A stretch of 64,000 bases of DNA from CAWCFV01 sp963794995 (GTDB lineage Bacteria > Actinomycetota > Actinomycetes > JACCUZ01). Made by a program: the position numbers and the translations under genes. Where the stretch lies: contig CAWCFV010000002.1 in NCBI GenBank assembly GCA_963794995.1, forward strand, positions 2,356,001-2,420,000, given 5' to 3'. The notes beneath the pieces are model-generated. The model ran no database searches. It was given only the letters and a program-made list of their open reading frames with translations, and was not told where the DNA came from. Positions 19,367 through 27,808 of the stretch are shown here, piece after piece; positions within the stretch are counted from its first letter, which is position 1; each line of letters starts with the position of its first letter.

Positions 19367-21916
19367 GTGAGCACCGCTGCCGCTGCGCACCAGCCGGTCG
19401 TCCCGGACCACGACCTGCGGGGCGTCCTGCGCATCGAGGCGTTCCGCCGGCTGTGGACCGCGCTGTCGCTGTCCAGCCTCGGCGACTGGCTCGGCCTGCT
19501 CGCGCTGACCGCGCTCGCGCCCCGGCTGGCCCAGGGCGGCTACGCGGCCGCGAACCTCGCCGTCGCGGGCGTCTTCATCCTGCGGCTGGCCCCCGCGATC
19601 GTCGTCGGCCCGTTCGCCGGCGTCGTCGCCGACCGGTTGGACCGCCGCTGGACGATGGTCGTCTGCGACGTCGCGCGGTTCGCCCTGTTCCTCTCCATCC
19701 CGCTGGTGGGCACCCTCACGTGGCTGTTCATCGCCACCTTCCTCATCGAGGTCGCGAGCCTCATGTGGATCCCGGCCAAGGAGGCGACGGTCCCCAACCT
19801 CGTCCCGCGGGAGCGGCTCGAGACCGCCAACCAGCTCAGCCTCTTCACGACCTACGGCTCGGCCCCGGTCGCCGCGGCCCTGTTCGCCGGCCTCGCCCTG
19901 GTCACCGGCATCATCGACAACCCGGTGCCGCAGATCGACGCCGTCGACCTCGCCCTCTACGTGAACGCGGCGACCTTCCTCGTCAGCGCCGCGACGATCT
20001 TCCGGCTCACCGACATCCCGGCCCGCGAGCGGGTGGAGGGGGCGGACCGGCCGACCATCTGGGCCACCCTGGTCGAGGGCTGGAAGTACGTCGGCAGGAC
20101 CCCGCTGATCCGGGGCCTGGTCGTCGGCATGCTCGGTGCGTTCGCCGCCGGCGGTGCCGTCATCGGGCTGGCCCGCACGTTCGTCACCGACCTCGGCGGC
20201 GGCGACCCCGGCTACGGCCTGCTGTTCGGCACGGTGTTCCTCGGGCTGGCCTCCGGCATGCTCCTGGGGCCGCGGCTGCTGCCCGACTTCAGCCGCCGTC
20301 GGCTGTTCGGCCTCGCCCTCGGTGGCGCCGGCTTCGCCCTGGCCCTGCTCGCGCTGATCCCGCACCTCGTCATCGCGGTGATCGTCACGTTCGTCATCGG
20401 TGCCTTCGCCGGCGTCTCGTGGGTGACCGGCTACACCCTGCTGGGTCTCGAGGTCGCCGACGAGGTGCGCGGCCGCACCTTCGCGTTCGTGCAGACGATG
20501 GTCCGCGTCGTGCTCGTCCTGGTGCTCGCCGTCGCGCCGCTGCTGGCCGCCGCGATCGGTCGGCACCGCGTCGAGGTCACCGAGGCCATGACCCTGACCT
20601 ACAACGGCGCGGCCTTCGTGTTCCTCCTCGCGGGGCTCCTCGCCGCGGGCCTCGGCTTCGTGTCCTACCGGCACATGGACGACCGCCGCGGCGTCCCGCT
20701 CGCCGGGGACCTGGCAGCCGCCTTCGCCTCCGAGCCGGTCGGCGTGCGGGGGCACGGCCCCCGGGAGGGGTTCTTCATCGCTCTCGAGGGCGGGGAGGGT
20801 GCCGGGAAGTCCACCCAGGCCCAGGCCCTGCGTGCCTGGCTGGAGTCGCAGGGACACGACGTCGTCGTGACCTTCGAGCCCGGCGCGACCGAGGTCGGCC
20901 GCCGGCTGCGCTCGGTGCTGCTGGACCACCCGGAGCCGCCGGACGGCGACGACGCGGCGGCCGCTCCGGCGCAGCTCTCGCCGCGCGCCGAGGCGCTGCT
21001 GTTCGCCGCCGACCGGGCCGAGCACGTCGCCACCGTCGTGCGGCCGGCGCTGGAGCTCGGCCACGTCGTGATCACCGACCGGTTCATCGACTCGTCGGTC
21101 GCCTACCAGGGGGCCGGGCGTGACCTGGCCGGCGGCGAGGTCGCGCGGCTGTCGCGCTGGGCCACCGACGGCCTGCAGCCGCACCTCACGGTCCTGCTCG
21201 ACGTCCCCGCCGCGGACGGCCTGGCGCGCCTCGGGACGCCGGACCGGCTCGAGTCCGAGCCGCTCGACTTCCACGAGCGGGTGCGCGAGCGGTTCCTGGA
21301 GCTGGCGCGGCGCGGCGGCAGCCGCTACCTGGTCGTCGACGCGACCCGGCCCGCCGAGGACATCACCGAGACGATCAAGGCCCGGCTCCAGCCGGCGCTC
21401 CCGCTCAGCGCGACCCAGCTCGCCGAGATCGAGCGCGCGCGGGCCGCGGAGGCGCAGCGGCAGCGGGTCGCGGAGGAGGCCCGGCAGCTGGAGGCGGCGC
21501 GGGCCCGGGCCGAGGCGGAGGAACGCGCCCGCGTGGAGGCCGCGGCTGCCGAGGAGGCGCTGCGGCGGGCCGAGGCCGAGGCCGCCGCGGCCGAGGAGGA
21601 GCGCCGGGTCCGCGAGGAGTCCGCCGCGGTCGAGCGGGCCAGGCTGGCCGCTGCCCGCGAGGCGGCGGCGCAGCAGGCCCGCGAGGAGCACGCGCGGGCC
21701 CGGGCCGAGCAGGCCGAGCAGCGCCGGCAGCGCAAGGACGCGTCCCGCCAGGAGACCCGGTCCGCCCGGCAGCACCCGGCGCCGCGTGAGGACCGCCCGG
21801 CGCCCCCGGACGAGCCGGCGACCCGGGAGCTGAGCCTGGTCGACGAGCTCTTCGGGGCCGACGACGACCACACCGTGCAGCTGCCCCGGGTCGACGACCG
21901 CCGCGACGACCGGTGA
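19367..21916 (+). CDS. tmk: MFS transporter-thymidylate kinase fusion protein
   Basis: Three-part protein of 849 residues. Residues ~20-445 form a 12-helix MFS transporter domain (ADRLDRRWTMVVCDV after helix 2-3 is MFS-like). Residues ~467-680 are a complete thymidylate kinase making dTDP from dTMP: P-loop GGEGAGKST at about 475, DR motif ITDRFIDSSVAYQGAGRDL, and a C-terminal VVDATRPAEDI. The last ~165 residues are an Ala/Glu/Arg-rich coiled coil ending in an acidic tail. MFS-Tmk fusions are known in several actinomycetes. No ribosome site precedes the GTG at 19367, and an upstream mini-ORF overlaps it. The stop overlaps the holB start. Confidence 0.92.
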   Translation: MSTAAAAHQPVVPDHDLRGVLRIEAFRRLWTALSLSSLGDWLGLLALTALAPRLAQGGYAAANLAVAGVFILRLAPAIVVGPFAGVVADRLDRRWTMVVCDVARFALFLSIPLVGTLTWLFIATFLIEVASLMWIPAKEATVPNLVPRERLETANQLSLFTTYGSAPVAAALFAGLALVTGIIDNPVPQIDAVDLALYVNAATFLVSAATIFRLTDIPARERVEGADRPTIWATLVEGWKYVGRTPLIRGLVVGMLGAFAAGGAVIGLARTFVTDLGGGDPGYGLLFGTVFLGLASGMLLGPRLLPDFSRRRLFGLALGGAGFALALLALIPHLVIAVIVTFVIGAFAGVSWVTGYTLLGLEVADEVRGRTFAFVQTMVRVVLVLVLAVAPLLAAAIGRHRVEVTEAMTLTYNGAAFVFLLAGLLAAGLGFVSYRHMDDRRGVPLAGDLAAAFASEPVGVRGHGPREGFFIALEGGEGAGKSTQAQALRAWLESQGHDVVVTFEPGATEVGRRLRSVLLDHPEPPDGDDAAAAPAQLSPRAEALLFAADRAEHVATVVRPALELGHVVITDRFIDSSVAYQGAGRDLAGGEVARLSRWATDGLQPHLTVLLDVPAADGLARLGTPDRLESEPLDFHERVRERFLELARRGGSRYLVVDATRPAEDITETIKARLQPALPLSATQLAEIERARAAEAQRQRVAEEARQLEAARARAEAEERARVEAAAAEEALRRAEAEAAAAEEERRVREESAAVERARLAAAREAAAQQAREEHARARAEQAEQRRQRKDASRQETRSARQHPAPREDRPAPPDEPATRELSLVDELFGADDDHTVQLPRVDDRRDDR

Positions 21917-23085
21917 CCTCCGCACCGGGCGTGTGGGCCGACCTGGTCGGCCAGGAGCCCACCGTCGCGGTCCTGCGGGCCGCCGCCGCGGCCGCGGCCG
22001 GGACGCTGCGGGGCGAGACCGGCGCCGGCATGACGCACGCCTGGCTGTTCACCGGTCCGCCCGGCTCGGGCCGGTCCACCGCGGCGCGGGCCTTCGCCGC
22101 CGCCCTGCAGTGCCCGCACGGGGGCTGCGCCGACTGCGACGCGTGCCGCACCGCGCTGTCCGGCAGCCACGCCGACGTCGAGGTGGTCAACACCCGCAAG
22201 CTGTCCATCGGGGTCGACGACGCGCGCGCGCTCGTCTCGCGCGCCGCCCGGTACCCGGCCGGCGGTCGCTGGCAGGTCATGGTCGTCGAGGACGCCGACC
22301 GGCTCACGGACCAGGCGGGCAACGCGCTGCTCAAGGCGGTCGAGGAGCCCACGCCGCGCACCGTCTGGCTGCTGTGCGCGCCCGCGGTCGACGACGTCCT
22401 GCCCACCGTCCGCTCGCGCTGCCGGCACCTCCAGCTGCGTACGCCGCCGACCGCCGCGGTCGCCGAGGTGCTCCAGCGGCGTGACGGCGTCGACGAGGCG
22501 ATGGCCGGCTTCGCCGCTCGCGCCGCGCAGGGGCACATCGGCCGCGCCAGGCGGCTGGCCACCGACGAGGACGCCCGGCTGCGGCGGCACGCCGTCCTGC
22601 GGCTGCCGCTGTCCCTGCAGGAGCTCAGCGGCGCCCTGCGCGCGGCCGGCGACCTGGTCGACGCGGCCACCGCGGAGGCCGACGAGCAGGCCTCGACGCT
22701 GGCGGCGAGCGAGGCCGACGACCTGCGGCGCGGGCTCGGCGTGGGGGCCGGGGGCAAGCAGCCGGCCGGTGCCGCCGCGGCGCTCAAGGAGCTCGAGGGC
22801 GAGCAGAAGAAGCGGGCCACCCGCGCCAAGCGCGACTCGATCGACCGCGCGCTGGTCGACCTCGCCGGGTTCTACCGGGACGTGCTCGCCGTGCAGGCCG
22901 AGGCCGACGTCGAGCTGGTCAACGAGGAGATGCGCGACGCGGTCGCCGGTGTGGCCCGGTCGTCGACGCCGGAGACGACGCTGCGCCGCATCGACGCGGT
23001 CCTCGGCGCCCGGACCGCGATCGAGGCGAACGTCGCCCCGCTGCTCGCGGTCGAGGCGATGACCGTCACCCTGCGCCGGGGCTGA
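21913..23085 (+). CDS. holB: DNA polymerase III subunit delta prime
   Basis: Clamp-loader subunit delta prime, which works with gamma/tau and delta to load the beta clamp; 390 residues. The P-loop reads GPPGSGRST, with Arg in place of the lysine, consistent with a subunit that does not hydrolyse ATP. The zinc-binding module is CPHGGCADCDAC, with four cysteines. The sensor-1/SRC-like region is DVLPTVRSRCRHLQL. GTG start and the tmk stop overlap (GTGA at 21913), a coupling that is conserved in the phylum. It converges with glpD with 6 bases between stops. Confidence 0.95.
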   Translation: MTSAPGVWADLVGQEPTVAVLRAAAAAAAGTLRGETGAGMTHAWLFTGPPGSGRSTAARAFAAALQCPHGGCADCDACRTALSGSHADVEVVNTRKLSIGVDDARALVSRAARYPAGGRWQVMVVEDADRLTDQAGNALLKAVEEPTPRTVWLLCAPAVDDVLPTVRSRCRHLQLRTPPTAAVAEVLQRRDGVDEAMAGFAARAAQGHIGRARRLATDEDARLRRHAVLRLPLSLQELSGALRAAGDLVDAATAEADEQASTLAASEADDLRRGLGVGAGGKQPAGAAAALKELEGEQKKRATRAKRDSIDRALVDLAGFYRDVLAVQAEADVELVNEEMRDAVAGVARSSTPETTLRRIDAVLGARTAIEANVAPLLAVEAMTVTLRRG

Positions 23086-23091
23086 CCGGGC

Positions 23092-24828
23092 TCAGGTCAG
23101 CGGCACGATCTCGGGGGCACCCAGGCGGGCGGTGTCGGCGGACTGGTCGTCCGGCTGCTCCTGCGAGAGTCGTTCGGCCTCGACCCGCGCCAGGTAGTGC
23201 TCGACCTCCTTGGCGACCTGCGCCGCGCTCCAGCCCAGCACCGGCGCGAGCAGCCCGGCCGCGACCGGTGCCGACGTCACGCCGCGGTCGAAGGTCTCGA
23301 TCGAGATCCGCGTGCGCCGGGCCAGCACGTCGTCGAGGTGCCGGGCGCCCTCTGCGGTCCCGGCGTACACGACCTCGGCACGCAGGTAGTCCTCGGCGCC
23401 CTCGAGCGGCTCCCCGAGCGAGGGGTCCGCGTCGACCAGCGCGAGCACCTCGTGCACGAGCGAGCCATAGCGCTGCAGCAGGTGCTCGAGCCGGGCGACG
23501 TGCAGGCCGTGCCGGGTCGCCAGGCGGTGCCTGGCGTTCCACAGCGCCGTGTAGCCGTTGGCGCCGACGAGCGGGACGCGGTCGGTGCAGCACTCCGGCA
23601 CCTTGCCGTCGAGACCGTGGCTCACCGCGTCCACGGCGTCCTTCGCCATCACCCGGTAGGTGGTGTACTTCCCGCCCGCGACGACCACGAGGCCGGGCAC
23701 CGGGTGCCCGACGGTGTGCTCGCGCGACAGCTGCGAGGTCGACTCGGACTCGCCGTGCAGCAGTGGCCGCAGGCCGGCGTACACCCCCTCGACGTCCTCG
23801 CGGGTGAGCGGGGTGACGAGGACCTCGTTGACACTCTCCAGCAGGTAGTCGATGTCCCGGCTGGACGCGGCCGGGTGCGCCTTGCCCAGGTCCCAGTCGG
23901 TGTCGGTGGTGCCGATGATCCAGTGCCGGCCCCAGGGGATGACGAACAGCACGCTGGTCTTCGTCCGCAGGATGAGCCCGGTGCTGGACTGGATGCGGTC
24001 CCGCGGCACCACGAGGTGGACGCCCTTCGAGGCACGCACGTGGAACTGCCCGCGCTCGCCGGCCATCGCCTGGGTCATGTCGGTCCAGACCCCGGTCGCG
24101 TTGACGACCTGGCGGGCCCGGACCTCGAGCTCGGTGTCGGACTCGAAGTCGCGGACCCGGACGCCGGTGACCCGCTCGCCCTCGCGGAGGAAGCCGACCA
24201 CCCGCGCGCGGTTGGCGACGAGAGCGCCGTACGCAGCGGCTGTGCGCACCACTGACATCGTGTGCCGAGCGTCGTCGACCTGAGCGTCGTAGTACTGGAT
24301 CGCGCCCACCAGCGCGTCCTTGCGCAGCGACGGGCACTCGCGCAGGGCGCCGCGGCGGGTCAGGTGCCGGTGGTGCGGGAGGCCGCGAGAGGTGCCGGAC
24401 GAGATGCCCATCGAGTCGTACAGGGCGACGCCGGCACCGGCGTAGACCCGCTCCCAGCCACGGTGCTTGAGGGGATAGAGGAACGGCACCGGCCGTACCA
24501 GGTGCGGGGCCAGCCGCTGCGCGAGCAGGCCGCGCTCCCGGAGCGCCTCGCGGACCAGCCCGAAGTCGAGCATCTCGAGGTAGCGCAGCCCGCCGTGGAT
24601 GAGCTTGCTGGAGCGGGAGGAGGTGCCGGCAGCCCAGTCGCGACCCTCGAAGAGCCCGACGCTCAGACCGCGCGTCACCGCGTCGAGCGCCACCCCGGCG
24701 CCGACGACGCCGCCCCCGATGACCACGACGTCGAGCTCCTCGCGGACGGCCGCGTCCAGCGCGGCCTGGCGCTCCGCGGGGCCCAGCCGGCTCGTCGTCG
24801 AGAACGGCCCGACGGGGGTGTCCTGCAT
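23092..24828 (-). CDS. glpD: Aerobic glycerol-3-phosphate dehydrogenase
   Basis: FAD-dependent, membrane-associated enzyme that oxidises glycerol-3-phosphate to dihydroxyacetone phosphate and passes electrons to quinone. The N-terminal FAD motif is VVVIGGGVVGAGVALDAVTRG. The signature GTSSRSSKLIHGGLRYLE follows, and IIGTTDTDWD with GGKYTTYR completes the family pattern. The C-terminal cap domain is present; total length 578 residues is normal. The start ATG at 24828 has GAGGACGG upstream and a possible TACGAT -10 box. No glpK or glpF is adjacent. Confidence 0.95.
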   Translation of the reverse strand: MQDTPVGPFSTTSRLGPAERQAALDAAVREELDVVVIGGGVVGAGVALDAVTRGLSVGLFEGRDWAAGTSSRSSKLIHGGLRYLEMLDFGLVREALRERGLLAQRLAPHLVRPVPFLYPLKHRGWERVYAGAGVALYDSMGISSGTSRGLPHHRHLTRRGALRECPSLRKDALVGAIQYYDAQVDDARHTMSVVRTAAAYGALVANRARVVGFLREGERVTGVRVRDFESDTELEVRARQVVNATGVWTDMTQAMAGERGQFHVRASKGVHLVVPRDRIQSSTGLILRTKTSVLFVIPWGRHWIIGTTDTDWDLGKAHPAASSRDIDYLLESVNEVLVTPLTREDVEGVYAGLRPLLHGESESTSQLSREHTVGHPVPGLVVVAGGKYTTYRVMAKDAVDAVSHGLDGKVPECCTDRVPLVGANGYTALWNARHRLATRHGLHVARLEHLLQRYGSLVHEVLALVDADPSLGEPLEGAEDYLRAEVVYAGTAEGARHLDDVLARRTRISIETFDRGVTSAPVAAGLLAPVLGWSAAQVAKEVEHYLARVEAERLSQEQPDDQSADTARLGAPEIVPLT

Positions 24829-24939
24829 GGGTGACCGTCCTCACTGCTGCCGGGCGGCCATCGTAGTGAGCGCGCCGCCGAGGGCCGCCGGTCGTCGGTG
24901 CGCCGTTACGCTGAGGGCCTTCGGACGGCAGGTCCGACG

Positions 24940-24961
24940 ACTCGGAGGACACTCGGAGGAC
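24940..24961 (+). repeat. Tandem duplication of a ribosome-binding site
   Basis: ACTCGGAGGAC occurs twice in direct succession just before the peptidase start at 24967, giving two GGAGGA motifs. The second has the better spacing (about 8 bases). Confidence 0.75.
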
Positions 24962-24966
24962 CTGGC

Positions 24967-26538
24967 ATGGGAGCAGCGCCGCGCGGGGTCGTCGTGCTGC
25001 TCGCGGGGGTCGTGGCGACGGGTCTGCTCGGCGGCTGCTCGCCGGCCGACGACGGCCGCGGCAGCGGACCCTCCGCCTCGTCGCCGTCCTCGTCGTCCGG
25101 GCCGTCCTCCGGCCCGGCGACCGCATCGGCCGGTGCCGCGCCGAGCCCGCGGCTGGCCCGCTTCTACGAGCAGGACCTGACCTGGCACGACTGCAGCGGC
25201 GGCTTCGAGTGCACCCGGCTGACCGTCCCGGTCGACTACGCCCGCCCCGAGGCCGGCACCCTGCGGATGGCCGTCAACCGGCTCCCGTCCGCGGGCGAGC
25301 ACCGCGGCTCGCTGCTGGTGAACCCCGGCGGGCCCGGGGTCTCCGGCCTGCAGTACGCCCGGTCGGCGCGGTCCGCGGTGAGCGCCGCGGTGCGCGAGCA
25401 CCACGACGTCGTCGGCTTCGACCCGCGGGGGGTCGGTGCCACCCGGCCGATCGACTGCCTCACCGACCGCGAGCTCGACGCGTTCCTCGCCCAGGACGGC
25501 ACACCCGACTCGCCGGCGGAGGAGGCGGCGCTGCAGCGCCAGGGTGAGCTGCTCGGCGACGGCTGCGTCCGGGACGACGCGGCGCTCGTGCCGCACATGG
25601 GCACCCGGGACGTGGCCCGCGACATGGACGTGCTGCGCGCCGCCCTCGGCGACGACCGGCTCAGCTACCTCGGCAAGAGCTACGGCACCTACCTGGGTGC
25701 CGTGTACGCCGACCTCTTCCCCTCCCGCGTCGGGCGCCTCGTGCTCGACGGACCCGTGGACCCTGCGGCGACGAACCTGGACAACGCCCGGTCGCAGGCC
25801 ACCGGTTTCCAGCGGGCGCTCGACTCCTTCCTCGACGACTGCCTGCGGCGCTCGTCCTGCCCGTTCGACGGCACCCGCGCGGACGCGGAGGCCGAGCTGC
25901 AGCGGATGCTCGACGCCACCGACACCCGCCCGCTGTCCGGCATCGGCCGCCGCGAGACGACCCAGGCGCTCGCGACCTACGGCGTCGCCGTCGCGCTCTA
26001 CGACGAGGGCTACTGGCAGTTCCTCCGCCAGGCGCTGGGCCGGGCGCTGCGCGGCGACGGCGAGTCGCTGCTGCTGCTGGCGGACCTCTACAACGACCGC
26101 GGTCCGGGCGGGAGGTACACCAGCAACACGAGTGAGGCGATCTACGCCGTCAACTGCCTGGACCGCCCGGAGTCCTCCGACCTCGCGACCATGCGGGCCG
26201 ACGCCGAGGAGGTCGCGAAGGTGTCGCCCGTGTTCGGTGGCTTCATCGTCTGGTCCAACCTGCCCTGCCGGACCTGGCCGGCCCCCGCCGAGGGTGCGCC
26301 CGCCCCGCTCGCCGCCGAGGGGGCTGCACCGATCGTGGTCGTCGGCACCACCCGCGACCCCGCCACGCCGTACGAGTCGGCCCAGGCGCTGGCCGAGCAG
26401 CTCGACTCCGGACACCTGCTCACCTACGAGGGCGACGGCCACACCGCCTACCGGCGCGGCAGCGACTGCCTGGACGCAGCCGTCGACGCCTACCTGCTCG
26501 ACGGCACCGTGCCCGCGGACGGCGCCCGCTGCGGGTGA
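24967..26538 (+). CDS. Secreted lipoprotein alpha/beta-hydrolase, TAP-like tripeptidyl aminopeptidase
   Basis: Exported serine peptidase of the tripeptidyl aminopeptidase family (523 aa). A signal peptide with lipobox LLGGC (Cys24) predicts lipid anchoring on the outer face of the membrane, followed by a Ser/Pro-rich linker. The oxyanion segment is LLVNPGGPGVSG. The nucleophile serine is in LGKSYGTYLG (Ser238). The acid is Asp464 in GTTRDPATPY and the histidine is His492 in GDGHTAY, within the C-terminal TAP-like domain. Four to six cysteines suggest disulfides. A family member in this position downstream of holB is usual for actinomycetes. TACGCT at 24907 may be its -10 box. Confidence 0.92.
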   Translation: MGAAPRGVVVLLAGVVATGLLGGCSPADDGRGSGPSASSPSSSSGPSSGPATASAGAAPSPRLARFYEQDLTWHDCSGGFECTRLTVPVDYARPEAGTLRMAVNRLPSAGEHRGSLLVNPGGPGVSGLQYARSARSAVSAAVREHHDVVGFDPRGVGATRPIDCLTDRELDAFLAQDGTPDSPAEEAALQRQGELLGDGCVRDDAALVPHMGTRDVARDMDVLRAALGDDRLSYLGKSYGTYLGAVYADLFPSRVGRLVLDGPVDPAATNLDNARSQATGFQRALDSFLDDCLRRSSCPFDGTRADAEAELQRMLDATDTRPLSGIGRRETTQALATYGVAVALYDEGYWQFLRQALGRALRGDGESLLLLADLYNDRGPGGRYTSNTSEAIYAVNCLDRPESSDLATMRADAEEVAKVSPVFGGFIVWSNLPCRTWPAPAEGAPAPLAAEGAAPIVVVGTTRDPATPYESAQALAEQLDSGHLLTYEGDGHTAYRRGSDCLDAAVDAYLLDGTVPADGARCG

Positions 26539-26570
26539 GTCCGTCGGGAGGGTGCCCCCGTCCCGGCCTG

Positions 26571-26576
26571 TAGACT
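26571..26576 (+). promoter_or_regulatory. Candidate -10 box for tRNA-Thr
   Basis: TAGACT lies 35 bases before the mature 5' end of the tRNA. No good -35 box can be seen. Confidence 0.4.
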
Positions 26577-26611
26577 CCTGCGCCGTGCCGGGGCCGCCGC
26601 CCCGGCCGCCC

Positions 26612-26814
<203 letters not shown>

Positions 26815-26820
26815 ACTCGA

Positions 26821-26849
26821 ACGGCCCGGGTCCCCCCGACCCGGGCCGT
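26821..26849 (+). terminator. Second copy of the tRNA-Thr terminator
   Basis: Duplicated hairpin with a 12-bp stem and a CCCCC loop, part of the tandem duplication. Further hairpins at 26927-26956 (GACCCGCTCCG / CGGAGCGGGTC) follow; the 280 bases from here to 27132 hold no gene I can support. Confidence 0.75.
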
Positions 26850-27132
26850 CCGTCGTCTCCCCCCGCGGCAGCCGGGCGACGCACGTCACGTCGCACCGTG
26901 ACGTCGTCTTCGGCGGCGGCGGCGAGGACCCGCTCCGGCAGCATGCGGAGCGGGTCAGCGGTGCCGAGGGTGCCGGCGGGCGTCGGCCGAGCGGGTGACG
27001 AATGGTGACCGCGGGGCCGGAGGGGCGTAGCGTGTCCCGGGACCGCCGTCCACCGCGGTGCACGTCGTCCGAGGTCCTGCAGCGGGCCCGCCGCCGCGGC
27101 ACGTGTCGCCACCCCTCTCCAGGAGATCGCGC

Positions 27133-27630
27133 ATGACTGCACAGTTCCCGGGCACCCAGCGGGCCGACCTGCAGGTCGTTCGTGACGGCGAGCCGGCCGC
27201 CGCCGGCGACAGCACCGGGCAGGCTCTCGGCCTGCTGGAGAACGCGCGCAAGGTGGCGGACTCCACCGTCGCCGAGGCCCGGGACGAGGCCGAGCGGCTG
27301 CTCGCTGCCGCCCGCGAACGCGCCCAGCAGGTGCAGCGGGACGCGAAGGAGCTGGTGCAGAAGCTGCGCGCCGACGCCGAGCGCGATGCGGCCCAGGCGC
27401 GCCACCAGGCCTACGGCGAGTCCGAGCGGATCGTGGGCGAGGCCCGCACCGAGGTCAGCGGCCTGCAGGCGGCCGTTGCCGGGCTGAGGCAGGAGCGCGA
27501 CGCCGCCGAGGCCGCGCTGCGCGACCTGGCCGGCCGGTTGCAGGGCGCCCTGGAGCACCATGCCGGCCCCGCTCAGGCCGAGCACCACGAGGGCGGCCAG
27601 CACCACGGCGGCGCTCACCACCAGGGCTGA
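27133..27630 (+). CDS. DivIVA-like coiled-coil protein with histidine-rich tail
   Basis: Soluble coiled-coil protein of 165 residues. From about residue 30, LGLLENARKVADSTVAEARDEAERLL resembles the second coiled coil of DivIVA/Wag31 family members, where such repeats scaffold polar growth. The DivIVA N-terminal lipid-binding domain is absent, so this is a partial relative. The last ~25 residues hold four His-His pairs among Gly, Glu and Gln, which could bind metal. ATG at 27133 follows AGGAGAT. It stands alone between the tRNA duplication and the NlpC/P60 gene. Role in the cell envelope is an inference. Confidence 0.75.
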   Translation: MTAQFPGTQRADLQVVRDGEPAAAGDSTGQALGLLENARKVADSTVAEARDEAERLLAAARERAQQVQRDAKELVQKLRADAERDAAQARHQAYGESERIVGEARTEVSGLQAAVAGLRQERDAAEAALRDLAGRLQGALEHHAGPAQAEHHEGGQHHGGAHHQG

Positions 27631-27730
27631 CGCCAGCCCCGGTCCCGCCCTCCCTGCCTCGCCGTGGCGAGGCCTCCGCGCGCTGCCTCGTCCGGCGGGC
27701 ACTTGACGGGGCCTGTGTGACAGGTGTGCA

Positions 27731-27801
27731 CTGTCGGGGCTGTTGTGGCGTCGATCGACCGACAGCCCCGACGCCACCTCTCCGGTGGCGCGCGAGAGGA
27801 G
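27731..27801 (+). promoter_or_regulatory. Leader with mutually exclusive hairpins before the NlpC/P60 gene
   Basis: Three stems can form. Stem A pairs GTCGGGGCTGT (27733-27743) with ACAGCCCCGAC (27762-27772). Stem B pairs GTGGCGTCG (27745-27753) with CGACGCCAC (27769-27777). Stem C pairs CGCCACC (27772-27778) with GGTGGCG (27784-27790), just before the ribosome site. A and B share 27769-27772, and B and C share 27772-27777, so B excludes both. This is the layout of an attenuator or riboswitch, but no known class was recognised. Confidence 0.45.
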
Positions 27802-27808
27802 ACGGCCG

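Noticed and set aside
27640..27808. c-di-AMP (ydaO-type) riboswitch ahead of the NlpC/P60 gene
   Set aside because: I looked for the conserved GAACCCG...CAGCTAACC-type core and did not find it; only the alternative hairpins are reported.
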